A stretch of 64,000 nucleotides of DNA from Roseovarius mucosus DSM 17069 (GTDB lineage: Bacteria; Pseudomonadota; Alphaproteobacteria; Rhodobacterales; Rhodobacteraceae), in contig NZ_KN293979.1 of NCBI RefSeq assembly GCF_000768555.3, positions 62,001 to 126,000 of the forward strand, given 5' to 3'. Made by a program: the position numbers and the translations under genes. The first letter of the stretch is position 1. Every line of letters starts with the position of its first letter. Of the stretch, positions 36,352 to 45,794 are shown piece by piece. The notes under the pieces are model-generated. The model had not been told where the DNA came from, did not search any database, and saw nothing but the letters and a program-made list of their open reading frames with translations.

Positions 36352-36946
36352 GATAAACCGCCGCCATTTTTTCAACGCAGCCTTGGCTGCAACCGCGCTG
36401 ACCGCGCTGCCCCGGATGGGTTGGGCACTGGACGATGCGCGCGCCCGAACGCTGGTGGATGAGGTGGTTGTGAACATCAACCGCGTGATCGCCTCGGGCA
36501 AGCCGCTATCGGGGATGATCAAGGATTTCGAGCGTATTTTTAACACCTATGCCGATGTGAACATCATCGCGCGTTCGACCCTTGGGGCCGATGCCAACCG
36601 GGTGTCGGCGGCGCAGATGCGCGCCTTTACCGATGCGTTCCGCGGCTATATTGCGCGAAAATACGGCAAGCGGTTCAACGAATTCGCCGGCGGTCGTATC
36701 GAGGTCAATTCGGTCAAGCCTGTGAAATCCTGGCATGAGGTGAAATCCACCGCTTATTTGCGCGGGCAGTCGCCGTTCGAGGTGAGTTTCCTTGTGTCTG
36801 ACCGGTCGGGCAAGGACCTGTTCTTCGATATGATCATCGAGGGTATCAGCCTGCGGCTGAGCGAGCGCACCGAGATTGGCGCGATGCTGGACCGCCGCAA
36901 TGGTGATGTGAACGCGCTGATTGCGGACCTCAAACAAGCGGGCTGA
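36341..36946 (+). CDS. mlaC: MlaC-family periplasmic phospholipid-binding protein
   Basis: A 201-residue MlaC/Tgt2 protein expected to carry phospholipid between MlaA and the inner-membrane Mla complex. The family core includes AFTDAFRGYIARKYGKRFNE and the FFDMIIEGISLRLSER segment. The N-terminus, MLSKINRRHFFNAALAATAL, has a twin-arginine motif (RRHFF) before a hydrophobic stretch, so export may use Tat rather than Sec. It starts inside the end of mlaA, showing translational coupling, and is followed by a hairpin terminator. Confidence 0.9.
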   Translation: MLSKINRRHFFNAALAATALTALPRMGWALDDARARTLVDEVVVNINRVIASGKPLSGMIKDFERIFNTYADVNIIARSTLGADANRVSAAQMRAFTDAFRGYIARKYGKRFNEFAGGRIEVNSVKPVKSWHEVKSTAYLRGQSPFEVSFLVSDRSGKDLFFDMIIEGISLRLSERTEIGAMLDRRNGDVNALIADLKQAG

Positions 36947-36975
36947 GGCTCTTTTACTATTCACTGTATCTTGAT

Positions 36976-36999
36976 CGGCGCCCCTGCGGGCGCCGTTCT
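36976..36999 (+). terminator. Hairpin terminator after mlaC
   Basis: Arms CGGCGCCC (36976-36983) and GGGCGCCG (36988-36995) form a perfect 8-bp stem with loop CTGC, followed by TTCTC and AATTT. The T run is weak. It lies between mlaC and the convergent PBP1A gene. Confidence 0.6.
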
Positions 37000-39143
37000 C
37001 AATTTCCGCCAAAGATGCTGCGCAGGATGTTTTCAATTGGGTTGCCGCTGGCAATCGGCGCGCGGCGTTGCTGGTTCTGCGGGGCGGGCGTAGGCGCGGG
37101 TCGGGGTTGCGGGCGCAACATCGGCAGGGGTTTGGGATCAATCCCCTCATGCACGCGCACCATGGTTTCCTGCCAGATTTCTGCGGGCAATCCGCCGCCC
37201 GTCACGCCTTTGAGGGGCGTGTTGTCGTCATAGCCCATCCAGACCCCGGCCACGTAATCGGCGGTAAAGCCCAGAAACCACGCATCGCGGGCGGCCTGTG
37301 TGGTGCCGGTCTTGCCTGCCGCCTCACGGCCTGGAAGGCGGGCGCGGCTGCCGGTGCCGCCTTCGATCACCTTGGTCATCATGTAGATGAGTTCCTGCGC
37401 CGCGCTTTCCTGAATGACACGTTCGCCGATGCCGCCGCCGGTGCCCATGAGCGGTTCTGACTCGCCCAGCAGTTTCAATTCGACAAGGCCGTAGGGCGTG
37501 ACCGACGAGCCGCCGTTGAGGATACCCGCATAGGCGCCGGTCATTTCTAGCAACGTGCTCTCTGAGGCCCCAAGCGCCAAGGCCGGACCTGCGGCCAGAT
37601 CGCTGTCGATGCCGAAATCGCTGGCCACCTTGCGCACGAGATCACGTCCGACGCTTTCGGAGATCTTGACCGCCGGGATGTTGAGCGATTGCGCCAATGC
37701 GTCGGTAAGGGTGACGCGGCCTTTGTAGTTTCGGGTGTAGTTTTCCGGGCACCAGCGGCCCGAACCGGGGATGTCGAGGCAATAGGGCTCGTCCACCACG
37801 ACCGAATCATAGCTGTAGCCCAGTTCGACGGCGGTGGCGTAGACAAAGGGCTTGAAGGCAGATCCGGTCTGGCGCTTGGCCTGAGTGGCGCGGTTAAAGG
37901 CGCCGACCACCTTGGTTTTGCGCCCGCCGACCATGGCCCGCACCGCGCCATCGGCGGACATGACCACTATGGCGGCTTGCGCCTTGGAGCCTTCACGCAC
38001 CTTTTCGTCAAAGATATAGGTCAGCGCGTCCTCGGCCGCGCGCTGGATGCGCTGATCGAGGGTGGTGCGGATGATCACATCCTCGGTCGTGTCGCGGGTA
38101 AAGAATTCGGGGCCGGAGGCCATCACCCAATCGGCGAAATAGCCGCCTGCCTGGCGTTCTGCGGCCTCGGAGAGTTCGGCGGGATTGGCGAGGGCGAGGG
38201 CCGCTTCCTGATCGGAGAGATAGCCCTGACGGCGCATGAGCCCCACCACGACCGAGGCACGGTTGCGCGAGCGTTCCAGATTGGCAGTGGGCGCGAGGGT
38301 TGAGGGTGCGGTCAGCAGACCCGCGATCATCGCACCCTCGGCGGGGTTGAGATTGGCCGCAGATTTGCCGAAATAGCGCTGTGCTGCGGCCTCTGCGCCA
38401 TAGGCTCCGCCCCCCAGATAGGCGCGGTTGAGATAGACCGACAGGATCTGATCCTTGGTGTATTTTGCCTCCATTGCCATGGCATAGATCGCCTCGCGCG
38501 CTTTGCGCGACAGCGACGAGCGGCGGCAATCAGCGATATAATCGGCCTCGCTCTCCCATTCACTTTCTTTATAGGCGTTGCCAAAGCACAGGAGTTTCGC
38601 GGTCTGCTGCGTGATGGTCGAGCCGCCGTTGCCCTGCAGGGGGCCACGGCCCTCGTTCAGGTTGATGCGGATGGCGCTGGCGATGCCAATGGGATCGACT
38701 CCAGGGTGCAGATAAAAGCGCCGGTCTTCGGTGGCGATCACCGCGTTCTTGAGATGCGGGCTGACGGTGTCGGCGGTCACGACGCCGCCAAATTGATCGC
38801 CGCGCCAGGCAAAGACCTCGCCCTCGTGATCGAGAAGGGTGACAGAGCCTTTGGCGCGGCCATCCATGAGAGTCTGGTATTCGGGCAGGCTTGAATAAGT
38901 GATGGCCACCAGAGTGCCTACGACAAGGGCGACGATCGCCGTTACCCGCCATGTGATCCACCAGGTTACGCGCAATATCCCCCGCAACAGCCCGCCGACA
39001 AGCCGCACCATCACGTTGTTGGAGCGTGGACGAGCGCGGCGCCGCGCACCTTTAGCCTTGCGCGCGGGCGCAGGCTTGGGGCGCGCCTTGGGGGTGCGCT
39101 TGGGGGCCACCAGAGGCGGTTTTTTTGGTCCTGTCGTGCTCAT
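36999..39143 (-). CDS. Penicillin-binding protein 1A (glycosyltransferase/transpeptidase)
   Basis: A 714-residue class A PBP that polymerises and crosslinks peptidoglycan. It has a basic Pro/Lys-rich cytoplasmic tail, one membrane anchor (about 65-85), a GT51 domain (ATEDRRFYLHPGVD with the catalytic Glu, GGSTITQQ) and a transpeptidase domain with SxxK (TGSAFKP), SxN (SLN) and KTGT. A Pro/Gln-rich C-terminal tail follows. The ATG at 39143 lies after an AGGGCAAC leader; a start at 39164 is possible. Confidence 0.95.
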   Translation of the reverse strand: MSTTGPKKPPLVAPKRTPKARPKPAPARKAKGARRRARPRSNNVMVRLVGGLLRGILRVTWWITWRVTAIVALVVGTLVAITYSSLPEYQTLMDGRAKGSVTLLDHEGEVFAWRGDQFGGVVTADTVSPHLKNAVIATEDRRFYLHPGVDPIGIASAIRINLNEGRGPLQGNGGSTITQQTAKLLCFGNAYKESEWESEADYIADCRRSSLSRKAREAIYAMAMEAKYTKDQILSVYLNRAYLGGGAYGAEAAAQRYFGKSAANLNPAEGAMIAGLLTAPSTLAPTANLERSRNRASVVVGLMRRQGYLSDQEAALALANPAELSEAAERQAGGYFADWVMASGPEFFTRDTTEDVIIRTTLDQRIQRAAEDALTYIFDEKVREGSKAQAAIVVMSADGAVRAMVGGRKTKVVGAFNRATQAKRQTGSAFKPFVYATAVELGYSYDSVVVDEPYCLDIPGSGRWCPENYTRNYKGRVTLTDALAQSLNIPAVKISESVGRDLVRKVASDFGIDSDLAAGPALALGASESTLLEMTGAYAGILNGGSSVTPYGLVELKLLGESEPLMGTGGGIGERVIQESAAQELIYMMTKVIEGGTGSRARLPGREAAGKTGTTQAARDAWFLGFTADYVAGVWMGYDDNTPLKGVTGGGLPAEIWQETMVRVHEGIDPKPLPMLRPQPRPAPTPAPQNQQRRAPIASGNPIENILRSIFGGN

Positions 39144-39236
39144 TGTTGCCCTGCTCGGCCTCATGTGTTCGGCTCAGTTTATAGTGTGGGATCACAAAAG
39201 TAGAGACCCCACGCGTGCCGATCGCGCTTTCCGATG

Positions 39237-39253
39237 TGCACAAAAATAGTGCA
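39237..39253. promoter_or_regulatory. NtrC-type binding site upstream of glnK
   Basis: TGCACAAAAATAGTGCA is a dyad of the form TGCAC-N7-GTGCA, matching the NtrC site form known from enteric glnA. It lies about 146 bases upstream of the glnK start, in a place suited to an activator of glnK-amtB. Binding is inferred. Confidence 0.65.
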
Positions 39254-39398
39254 AATTAACCAATATGCCTAAATTTTATGCATATGAGGCGAATTCGAGC
39301 GGCGAATTCCCGCCTTGACCCTTCCAGACTCTGCCATCTGCGCCTTTTCTGCATGTGCAAACTACGCGCTGAGACACCGCAAACCGAAAGGGGCAGAC

Positions 39399-39737
39399 GT
39401 GAAACTCATCATTGCAACGATAAAGCCGTTCAAGCTGGAAGAGGTCCGCGAGGCGCTGACCGACATCGGCGTGCGCGGCATGATGGTGACCGAAATCAAG
39501 GGCTTCGGCTCACAATCCGGGCACACGGAAATCTATCGCGGTGCGGAATACGCCGTGAATTTCGTACCCAAGATCAAGCTGGAAATCGCGGTCTCCGCCG
39601 CGATGGCCGATCAGGTCGTCGAGACAATCACCAAAACCGCCCGCACTGGCAAAATCGGTGACGGCAAGATTTTCGTGCTCGACATCCAGCAAGCCGTGCG
39701 TGTGCGCACCGGCGAAACCAACGATGACGCGCTCTGA
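39399..39737 (+). CDS. glnK: Nitrogen regulatory PII protein GlnK
   Basis: A 112-residue PII protein that senses ATP/ADP, 2-oxoglutarate and glutamine, and gates AmtB. The start is a GTG behind AAAGGGGC. It has the T-loop with Tyr51 (GHTEIYRGAEY), the usual uridylylation site, and the C-terminal signature KTARTGKIGDGKIFV. It precedes amtB by 25 bases, the standard glnK-amtB pair. An NtrC-type dyad upstream points to control by nitrogen limitation. Confidence 0.96.
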   Translation: MKLIIATIKPFKLEEVREALTDIGVRGMMVTEIKGFGSQSGHTEIYRGAEYAVNFVPKIKLEIAVSAAMADQVVETITKTARTGKIGDGKIFVLDIQQAVRVRTGETNDDAL

Positions 39738-39762
39738 GCGCGCAGGGGAAAGGATAATTACT

Positions 39763-41097
39763 ATGAACTCCACGTTAAAACTCGGCCTTGCCGCAACGCT
39801 GATTGCGCTGCCGCAGATGGGGCTGGCTCAAGAGGCGGCGGCGGAGGCCGTGCCGAGCTTTGATGAAATCGGCCCCTACATCATGACGACGCTGCTGTTC
39901 TGCATGGCGGGCTTTCTGGTCTTCTTCATGGCGGCGGGCTTTGCCATGCTGGAAGGCGGGCTGGTGCGCTCAAAGAACGTCACGATGCAGATGACCAAGA
40001 ACGTCGTGCTCTATTCCTTTGCGACGATCATGTATTGGCTGGTTGGCTTCAACCTCATGTATCCCGGCGACGGCTGGTTGGTGGCCGGTTGGGTCGGGCC
40101 GTTCTTCTCGATGACCGAGCTGGACCCGGTGGGTGTCGCGGCGGCAGATGCCGCGCTGGATTATGCCTCGGTCGGCTCTGACTTCTTCTTCCAGTTGGTG
40201 TTCGTTGCGGCGACAGCTTCGATCGTGTCGGGTGCCCTGGCGGAGCGGATCAAGCTCTGGCCGTTCCTTGTGTTCGTCATCCTTCTGACCGGCTTCATGT
40301 ATCCGATTTCTGGGTCCTGGCAGTGGGGCGGTGGCTGGTTGTCCGAAGCTGGCTTCTCCGACTTCGCAGGCTCGACCATCGTTCACTCGGTGGGTGGCTG
40401 GGCTGCTCTGGCCGGTGCGATCATCCTCGGGCCGCGCCTTGGGAAATACGGCAAGGATGGCAAGGTCACGCCGATGCCGGGCTCGAACCTCGCGCTTGCC
40501 ACTCTGGGCACGTTCATCCTGTGGCTGGGTTGGTTCGGCTTCAATGGCGGCTCGCAGCTGGCCATGGGCACCGTGGGCGATGTCTCGGATGTGTCGCGGA
40601 TCTTTGCCAACACCAATATGGCTGCGGCGGCGGGCTCGATTGCGGCACTCATCCTGACGCAAGTGCTCTACAAGAAGCCTGACCTTACCATGGTTCTCAA
40701 CGGTGCCTTGGCTGGCCTTGTGTCGATCACCGCTGAGCCGCTTGCGCCCAGCCTCTTTGGCGCCCTCTGGATCGGTGCTGTTGGCGGCGTGATCGTGGTG
40801 CTGGCCGTGCCCATGCTCGACAAGTTCAAGATCGACGACGTGGTCGGCGCCATTCCGGTGCACCTCTTCTGCGGGATCTGGGGCACGATTGCTGTGGTGT
40901 TCTACGGCGATGCCAGCCTCGGCACGCAGCTTCTGGGGATCCTTGCCTACGGTGCCTTCACCTTTGTCGTGAGCTTCGTGCTCTGGCTGATCATCAAGGG
41001 CACCATGGGTCTGCGGGTCGATCAAGAGACCGAGATCAACGGGCTCGACATGGCGGAAATGGGTATGGAAGCCTATCCTGAATTCTCCAAGGGCTGA
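39763..41097 (+). CDS. amtB: Ammonium transporter AmtB
   Basis: A 444-residue ammonium channel with a signal-like N-terminus (MNSTLKLGLAATLIALPQMG) and about 11 membrane helices. The conserved DFAGSTIVHSVGGWAALAGA and GAIPVHLFCGIWGTIA segments carry the twin pore histidines, and the N-terminal helix shows AGFAMLEGGLVRSKNV. It is blocked or opened by GlnK at the cytoplasmic face. A strong terminator follows. Confidence 0.96.
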   Translation: MNSTLKLGLAATLIALPQMGLAQEAAAEAVPSFDEIGPYIMTTLLFCMAGFLVFFMAAGFAMLEGGLVRSKNVTMQMTKNVVLYSFATIMYWLVGFNLMYPGDGWLVAGWVGPFFSMTELDPVGVAAADAALDYASVGSDFFFQLVFVAATASIVSGALAERIKLWPFLVFVILLTGFMYPISGSWQWGGGWLSEAGFSDFAGSTIVHSVGGWAALAGAIILGPRLGKYGKDGKVTPMPGSNLALATLGTFILWLGWFGFNGGSQLAMGTVGDVSDVSRIFANTNMAAAAGSIAALILTQVLYKKPDLTMVLNGALAGLVSITAEPLAPSLFGALWIGAVGGVIVVLAVPMLDKFKIDDVVGAIPVHLFCGIWGTIAVVFYGDASLGTQLLGILAYGAFTFVVSFVLWLIIKGTMGLRVDQETEINGLDMAEMGMEAYPEFSKG

Positions 41098-41132
41098 TCC
41101 TTCTCCTTCCTGACAGATCTTGAGAGAGCTTG

Positions 41133-41158
41133 CCCGGGCGTTCGCGCCCGGGTTTTTT
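41133..41158 (+). terminator. Rho-independent terminator after amtB
   Basis: Arms CCCGGGCG and CGCCCGGG with a stable TTCG tetraloop (41133-41152), then six T residues. It lies 36 bases after the amtB stop and ends the glnK-amtB operon. Confidence 0.92.
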
Positions 41159-41221
41159 ATATGCGGCTGCGAATATGCCTTCTCTGGCAGAATCGCGGTA
41201 ATCCGTGCTAAGTGTTGCGGT

Positions 41222-43057
41222 ATGAACAGCCCAAGCCCCAAGATAAGCGCCGCACACCCGCAGATTCGCCAGTTGGACGAGGGGGCGATCAATCGTATCG
41301 CGGCGGGCGAGGTGGTCGAACGCCCGGCTTCGGCGGTCAAGGAACTGGTGGAAAACGCGCTCGACGCCGGGGCCACCCGGATCGAGGTGAGCTATGCGGA
41401 CGGCGGCAAGACCCTGATCCGTGTGGGGGATGATGGGTGCGGCATGACGCCCGACCAACTGCCGCTCGCGCTTGCGCGGCATGCGACGTCAAAGATCGAC
41501 GGCTCGGACCTTTTGAACATCCATTCCTTTGGGTTTCGCGGCGAGGCGCTGCCGTCCCTGGGGGCGGTGGGGCGGCTGACGATCGCATCGCGCGCAGGTG
41601 TCGAGGCCGCCGAAATCACGGTTGCGGGTGGGCAAATGGGGGCGGTGAAGCCAACGGCCCTCAATGCGGGCACGGTGGTGACGCTGCGCGATCTTTTCTA
41701 CGCCACGCCTGCGCGGCTCAAATTCATGCGCTCGGACCGGGCCGAGGCGCAGGCGATTGCCGATACCGTCAAGCGGCTGGCGATGGCAGAGCCGTTCGTG
41801 GGCTTCGTGCTGCGCGATGTCTCGGGCGGGGGTGAGGGGCGGATCGTGTTCCGTGCCGACCCGGAGAATGGTGATCTCTTTGACGCGCTGCATGGGCGAC
41901 TGGCGCGTGTTCTGGGGGCCGAGTTTGCCGAGAATGCGCTGAGAATTGATGCCACGCGCGAGGGGCTGCGCCTGACCGGCTATGCTGCGCTGCCCACCTA
42001 TGCGCGCGGATCGGCGGTGGCGCAGTATCTCTTTGTCAATGGCCGCCCGGTGCGGGACAAGATGCTCTACGGCGCGCTGCGCGCCGCCTATCAGGACGTG
42101 CTGAGCCGCGACCGTCATCCGGCAGCGGCGCTGTTTTTGGGCTGTGATCCCACGCTGGTCGATGTGAATGTGCATCCGGCGAAATCCGAGGTGCGGTTTC
42201 GCGATCCGGGGCTGGCGCGGGGGCTGATTGTTTCGGGCTTGCGGCATGCCTTGGCCGAAGCCGGTCATCGGGCCTCGACCACGGTGGCGGGGGCGACATT
42301 GGGCGCGTTCCGGGCAGAGCCGGTGGGGCGCGTCTATCAGATGGATCGCCCGTCACCTCAGGCGCGGGCCCTTGCCTATAACGCGCAGGCGCCGGGCTTT
42401 GCCGATATGGGCGTAGAGTGGAGCGCGCGGGTCGAATCCGCGCCAGAGCCTGAGGCGCAAGAGGTGCCGGCCACAGCGCTGCCGCTTGGGGCCGCGCGGG
42501 CGCAGGTGCATGAGAATTACATCATCGCGCAAACCGAAACGGGCATGGTGATCGTGGATCAGCACGCCGCCCATGAGCGGTTGGTCTATGAGCGGTTGAA
42601 ACGTCAGATGGCCGAGAGTGGGATTGCGGCGCAGGCGCTGTTGATCCCGGAAATTGTCGACTTTTCTGAGGCCGATTGCGCGCTGTTGATGGACCATGCC
42701 GAGGAGTTGGCGGGCCTGGGCCTCGGGATCGAGCCGTTTGGGCCCGGCAGCCTCGCCGTACGGGAAACCCCGGCCATTCTGGGGCCGGTCAACGCCAACG
42801 CGCTGTTACGCGACATTCTGGACGAATTGCAGGACGAGGGCGCAAGCGGCACGCTGAAATCGCGGATCGACGCGATCTTGAGCCGGGTTGCCTGCCATGG
42901 CTCGGTCCGCTCGGGGCGCCGGATGAGCGCGGACGAGATGAACGCCCTTCTGCGCGAGATGGAGCGCACGCCGATGTCGGGGCAATGCAACCACGGGCGG
43001 CCCACCTATGTGGAATTGCGGCTTGCGGATATTGAACGGCTGTTCGGGCGCACATGA
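41222..43057 (+). CDS. mutL: DNA mismatch repair protein MutL
   Basis: A 611-residue MutL. The N-terminal GHKL ATPase has [27 protein letters not shown] and the [11 protein letters not shown] motif. The C-terminal region has [12 protein letters not shown], which fits the endonuclease motif DQHA(X)2E(X)4E, so this MutL is probably a nicking type as in organisms without MutH. The start at 41222 begins at the conserved region; upstream codons overlap the amtB terminator. It overlaps rmuC by 4 bases. Confidence 0.96.
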   Translation: MNSPSPKISAAHPQIRQLDEGAINRIAAGEVVERPASAVKELVENALDAGATRIEVSYADGGKTLIRVGDDGCGMTPDQLPLALARHATSKIDGSDLLNIHSFGFRGEALPSLGAVGRLTIASRAGVEAAEITVAGGQMGAVKPTALNAGTVVTLRDLFYATPARLKFMRSDRAEAQAIADTVKRLAMAEPFVGFVLRDVSGGGEGRIVFRADPENGDLFDALHGRLARVLGAEFAENALRIDATREGLRLTGYAALPTYARGSAVAQYLFVNGRPVRDKMLYGALRAAYQDVLSRDRHPAAALFLGCDPTLVDVNVHPAKSEVRFRDPGLARGLIVSGLRHALAEAGHRASTTVAGATLGAFRAEPVGRVYQMDRPSPQARALAYNAQAPGFADMGVEWSARVESAPEPEAQEVPATALPLGAARAQVHENYIIAQTETGMVIVDQHAAHERLVYERLKRQMAESGIAAQALLIPEIVDFSEADCALLMDHAEELAGLGLGIEPFGPGSLAVRETPAILGPVNANALLRDILDELQDEGASGTLKSRIDAILSRVACHGSVRSGRRMSADEMNALLREMERTPMSGQCNHGRPTYVELRLADIERLFGRT

Positions 43058-44223
43058 TCCAGATCGGTACGCAAACCTATGCCTTTGATGATCCTGTTGT
43101 TCTGGCGGGGCTCGTTGGCGTGGTGGTGTTACTGCTCATCCTGCTGCTGCTCATTCTCGCCCTGCGGGCTGCCAATCGCTCGGCGCGGCTGGCAGAGCCT
43201 TTGGCCTATCAGGTTGGGCAATTGGGCCAGCGGGTGCAGGGCCTGTCGGATGGGCAGCATCAACTTGCCGGTGGTCTCAACCATGTGTCCGAGGCGCAGG
43301 CGGCGGCGCAATCGCATCTGTTGCAACTGATGGAAAAGCGACTGGCGCAGGTGAGCCAGGCCATGACCGAGAACCTGCAAGGCACCTCGCGGCGCACGGC
43401 GCAATCGCTTGGGGAATTGCAGCAGCGCTTGCAGGCCATCGACAAGGCGCAGGACAATATCACCAAGCTGTCGGGCGATGTGCTCTCGTTGCAGGATATT
43501 CTGTCGAACAAGCAGACGCGCGGGGCGTTCGGGGAAATCCAGCTCACGGATATTGTCACCAAGGCGCTGCCCTCGGACAGCTACACGTTACAAGCGACGC
43601 TCTCGAACGGGCGGCGGGCGGATTGTCTGATCCACTTGCCCAATCCACCGGGGCCGATCTGTATCGACAGCAAATTCCCATTGGAGGCCTATGAGGCGCT
43701 GCGCCGCGCCAAGACAGAAGGGGAGTTGACTGAGGCGGCACGCGGCATGCGCACGGCGGTGCGTAAGCATATCAAGGATATTTCCGAGAAATACATCATC
43801 GAGGGCGAAACCGCCGACGGGGCGTTGATGTTCCTGCCCTCCGAGGCGGTCTATGCGGAATTGCACGCCAATTTCGCCGAGGTGGTGCGCGATGGATTTG
43901 CCGCACGCGTCTGGATCGTTTCGCCCACGACCTGCATGGCCACGCTCAATACCATGCGCGCGATCCTCAAGGATGCGCGGATGCGGGAACAGGCAGGCGC
44001 GATCCGGCGTGAATTGGGTCTTCTCTTTGCGGATGTGGAGCGTTTGGGCGCGCGGGTCGAGAACCTCGACCGGCATTTCACGCAGGCCGCCAAGGATGTG
44101 GCGGAGATCAAGATTTCGGCGGACAAGGCCGGGCGGCGGGCGCGGCGGTTGGACAATTTCGATTTCGAGGAACTGGCGCCCGAAACCGATCCAGCGATCG
44201 TACCGTTGGTCAAGGAAAGCTGA
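43054..44223 (+). CDS. rmuC: DNA recombination protein RmuC
   Basis: A 389-residue RmuC-family protein, proposed to limit inverted-repeat recombination. It has an N-terminal membrane segment (about residues 14-34), a coiled coil (about 45-145) and the nuclease-like RmuC domain ([50 protein letters not shown]). The ATG overlaps the mutL stop (ATGA), linking two genome-stability genes. Confidence 0.93.
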   Translation: MIQIGTQTYAFDDPVVLAGLVGVVVLLLILLLLILALRAANRSARLAEPLAYQVGQLGQRVQGLSDGQHQLAGGLNHVSEAQAAAQSHLLQLMEKRLAQVSQAMTENLQGTSRRTAQSLGELQQRLQAIDKAQDNITKLSGDVLSLQDILSNKQTRGAFGEIQLTDIVTKALPSDSYTLQATLSNGRRADCLIHLPNPPGPICIDSKFPLEAYEALRRAKTEGELTEAARGMRTAVRKHIKDISEKYIIEGETADGALMFLPSEAVYAELHANFAEVVRDGFAARVWIVSPTTCMATLNTMRAILKDARMREQAGAIRRELGLLFADVERLGARVENLDRHFTQAAKDVAEIKISADKAGRRARRLDNFDFEELAPETDPAIVPLVKES

Positions 44224-44296
44224 GCGCGCCCCTTCGGAAAAGATGACGCTTTTGCAAAGCGTGCTATCTTGCACAGGACCAAGAGGAGGACCGCCC

Positions 44297-45109
44297 ATGA
44301 TCCGACTTGTCTTGTTCGTCTTGATGCTGGCCGCGCCTGCCACCGCGCAGGATCGCCGCCCGAGCCATTGTATCGCGCTTGCCGATGCCGCGCCGGGGCT
44401 GGAATATCTGCACCGGGCCAGTTTTCGCGCGCCTTTGCCGGAGTATACGGTTCGGCTACGCTACATCGCGCATGCGTCCTTTCTCATTCAGGCGGGCGGA
44501 TACAATGCGGTGACGGATTTCACCGGCTTTATCGGCAGCGCAAATCTGATCCCCGATGTTGTTACGATGAACCACGCGCATGAAACGCATTGGACCGCCT
44601 TTCCCGATCCGGCGATCCCGCATGTCCTGCGCGGTTGGGGAGAGAATGGCGTGGGGGCCGATCATCACCTTGATCTGGGCGGGCTGGTGGTGCGCAATGT
44701 GCCCACAGACATCCGATCCGGTGGCGGGGTAGAGGCCAATGGCAATTCGATTTTCGTCTTCGAGGCGGAGGGGCTGTGCATTGCCCATCTGGGGCATCTG
44801 CACCACGAGCCGAGCGACGATCAATACGCCGCGCTTGGCCGGATGGATGTGGTCATGGCCCCGGTCGATGGTGGCTATACCATGAATATCGAGAACATGA
44901 TGAACGTGCTCAGGCGGGTGAAGGCGTCGATCGTGCTGCCGATGCACTGGTTTGGCGATAGCACGCTGGAGCGGTTTCTGGCGGGGATGGAGGGCGAGTT
45001 TGCGATTTCCCGCCCCGGTGTGAGCGAGATTGAGGTCTCTTTGCGCAGCCTGCCGGATCGGCCAACAATCGTCGTTTTGCGGCCTGCGTGGCTGCGGGAT
45101 AACGAGTAA
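44297..45109 (+). CDS. Secreted metallo-beta-lactamase-fold hydrolase
   Basis: A 270-residue MBL-fold protein with a signal peptide (MIRLVLFVLMLAAPATAQ). The fold is seen in RYIAHASFLIQAGGYNAVTD and the metal motif HAHETH, a variant of HxHxDH with Glu in place of the usual Asp, then HLGHLHH and a final LPMHWFG. It resembles the UlaG/NAPE-PLD-like group of this superfamily. Location is probably periplasmic; the substrate is unknown. The GAGGAGG Shine-Dalgarno supports this start. Confidence 0.85.
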   Translation: MIRLVLFVLMLAAPATAQDRRPSHCIALADAAPGLEYLHRASFRAPLPEYTVRLRYIAHASFLIQAGGYNAVTDFTGFIGSANLIPDVVTMNHAHETHWTAFPDPAIPHVLRGWGENGVGADHHLDLGGLVVRNVPTDIRSGGGVEANGNSIFVFEAEGLCIAHLGHLHHEPSDDQYAALGRMDVVMAPVDGGYTMNIENMMNVLRRVKASIVLPMHWFGDSTLERFLAGMEGEFAISRPGVSEIEVSLRSLPDRPTIVVLRPAWLRDNE

Positions 45110-45246
45110 TGGGTGCGCGGTCTGTGACGAGATCGCGGCCATTGGCCAGCGAGAAGCTGGTCTGCCGATGGTGATGGCGCGCTCGCAATTTGATGGCGTC
45201 TGACACGGCAGTGACCGTGCCAGACGTAAGGACCGCTGATAGCCAA

Positions 45247-45648
45247 TCAGACGTTGGTTTCGATCCGGTCGTAGAGGATATTCCCCAATTTTGAGCCTGT
45301 GATTTCAATGATCACCGTTGACCCGCCGGCGCGTTCAAACTCGACAGCACGCGCCCCGCTGCGCCACGAAGCGCAGGTTGCGGAAAAAGCGGTCAAGCCA
45401 TCTTCGCGCGGTTGAGTGTTGAATCCTCCAAGCGCACCCGTGCATGTTTCGGAGACCAACTTGCGGACATCCTTGGCAGAGAAACCGGCAGGGTTAAACG
45501 CGCCGAGCATGGTTCCTTCGGAAACGCGCGAAGAAAAGAAACTCGGATTACTGCTCGAAATGCTCGCCCCCGATGTGCCTCCGCATGCGGACAGGATCGA
45601 AAACGCCGCCAAAACAGCACTCGTGCGAGCGATAGAAAAAAGTTTCAA
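45247..45648 (-). CDS. Hypothetical lipoprotein
   Basis: A 133-residue protein of unknown function with a lipoprotein signal (MKLFSIARTSAVLAAFSILSAC, lipobox LSAC). The mature part is Ser/Gly-rich at first, then has a small domain with cysteines in SETCTGALGG and SATCASWRSG that could form a disulfide. It is monocistronic. A hairpin (45198-45225) lies just past its stop but lacks a T run. Confidence 0.75.
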   Translation of the reverse strand: MKLFSIARTSAVLAAFSILSACGGTSGASISSSNPSFFSSRVSEGTMLGAFNPAGFSAKDVRKLVSETCTGALGGFNTQPREDGLTAFSATCASWRSGARAVEFERAGGSTVIIEITGSKLGNILYDRIETNV

Positions 45649-45794
45649 TGAAGGTCTCCTGCTTGATATTTAGGCGTTTTGAGCACGAACGACTGGGGCG
45701 GTCAATCCATGATCCCCAAGTTTTACGCCATGCACAGCCTAAATCGGAATGAGCGCAACGGGTTACGATCTGTTCTAACCCTTTGTGTCCTGGC

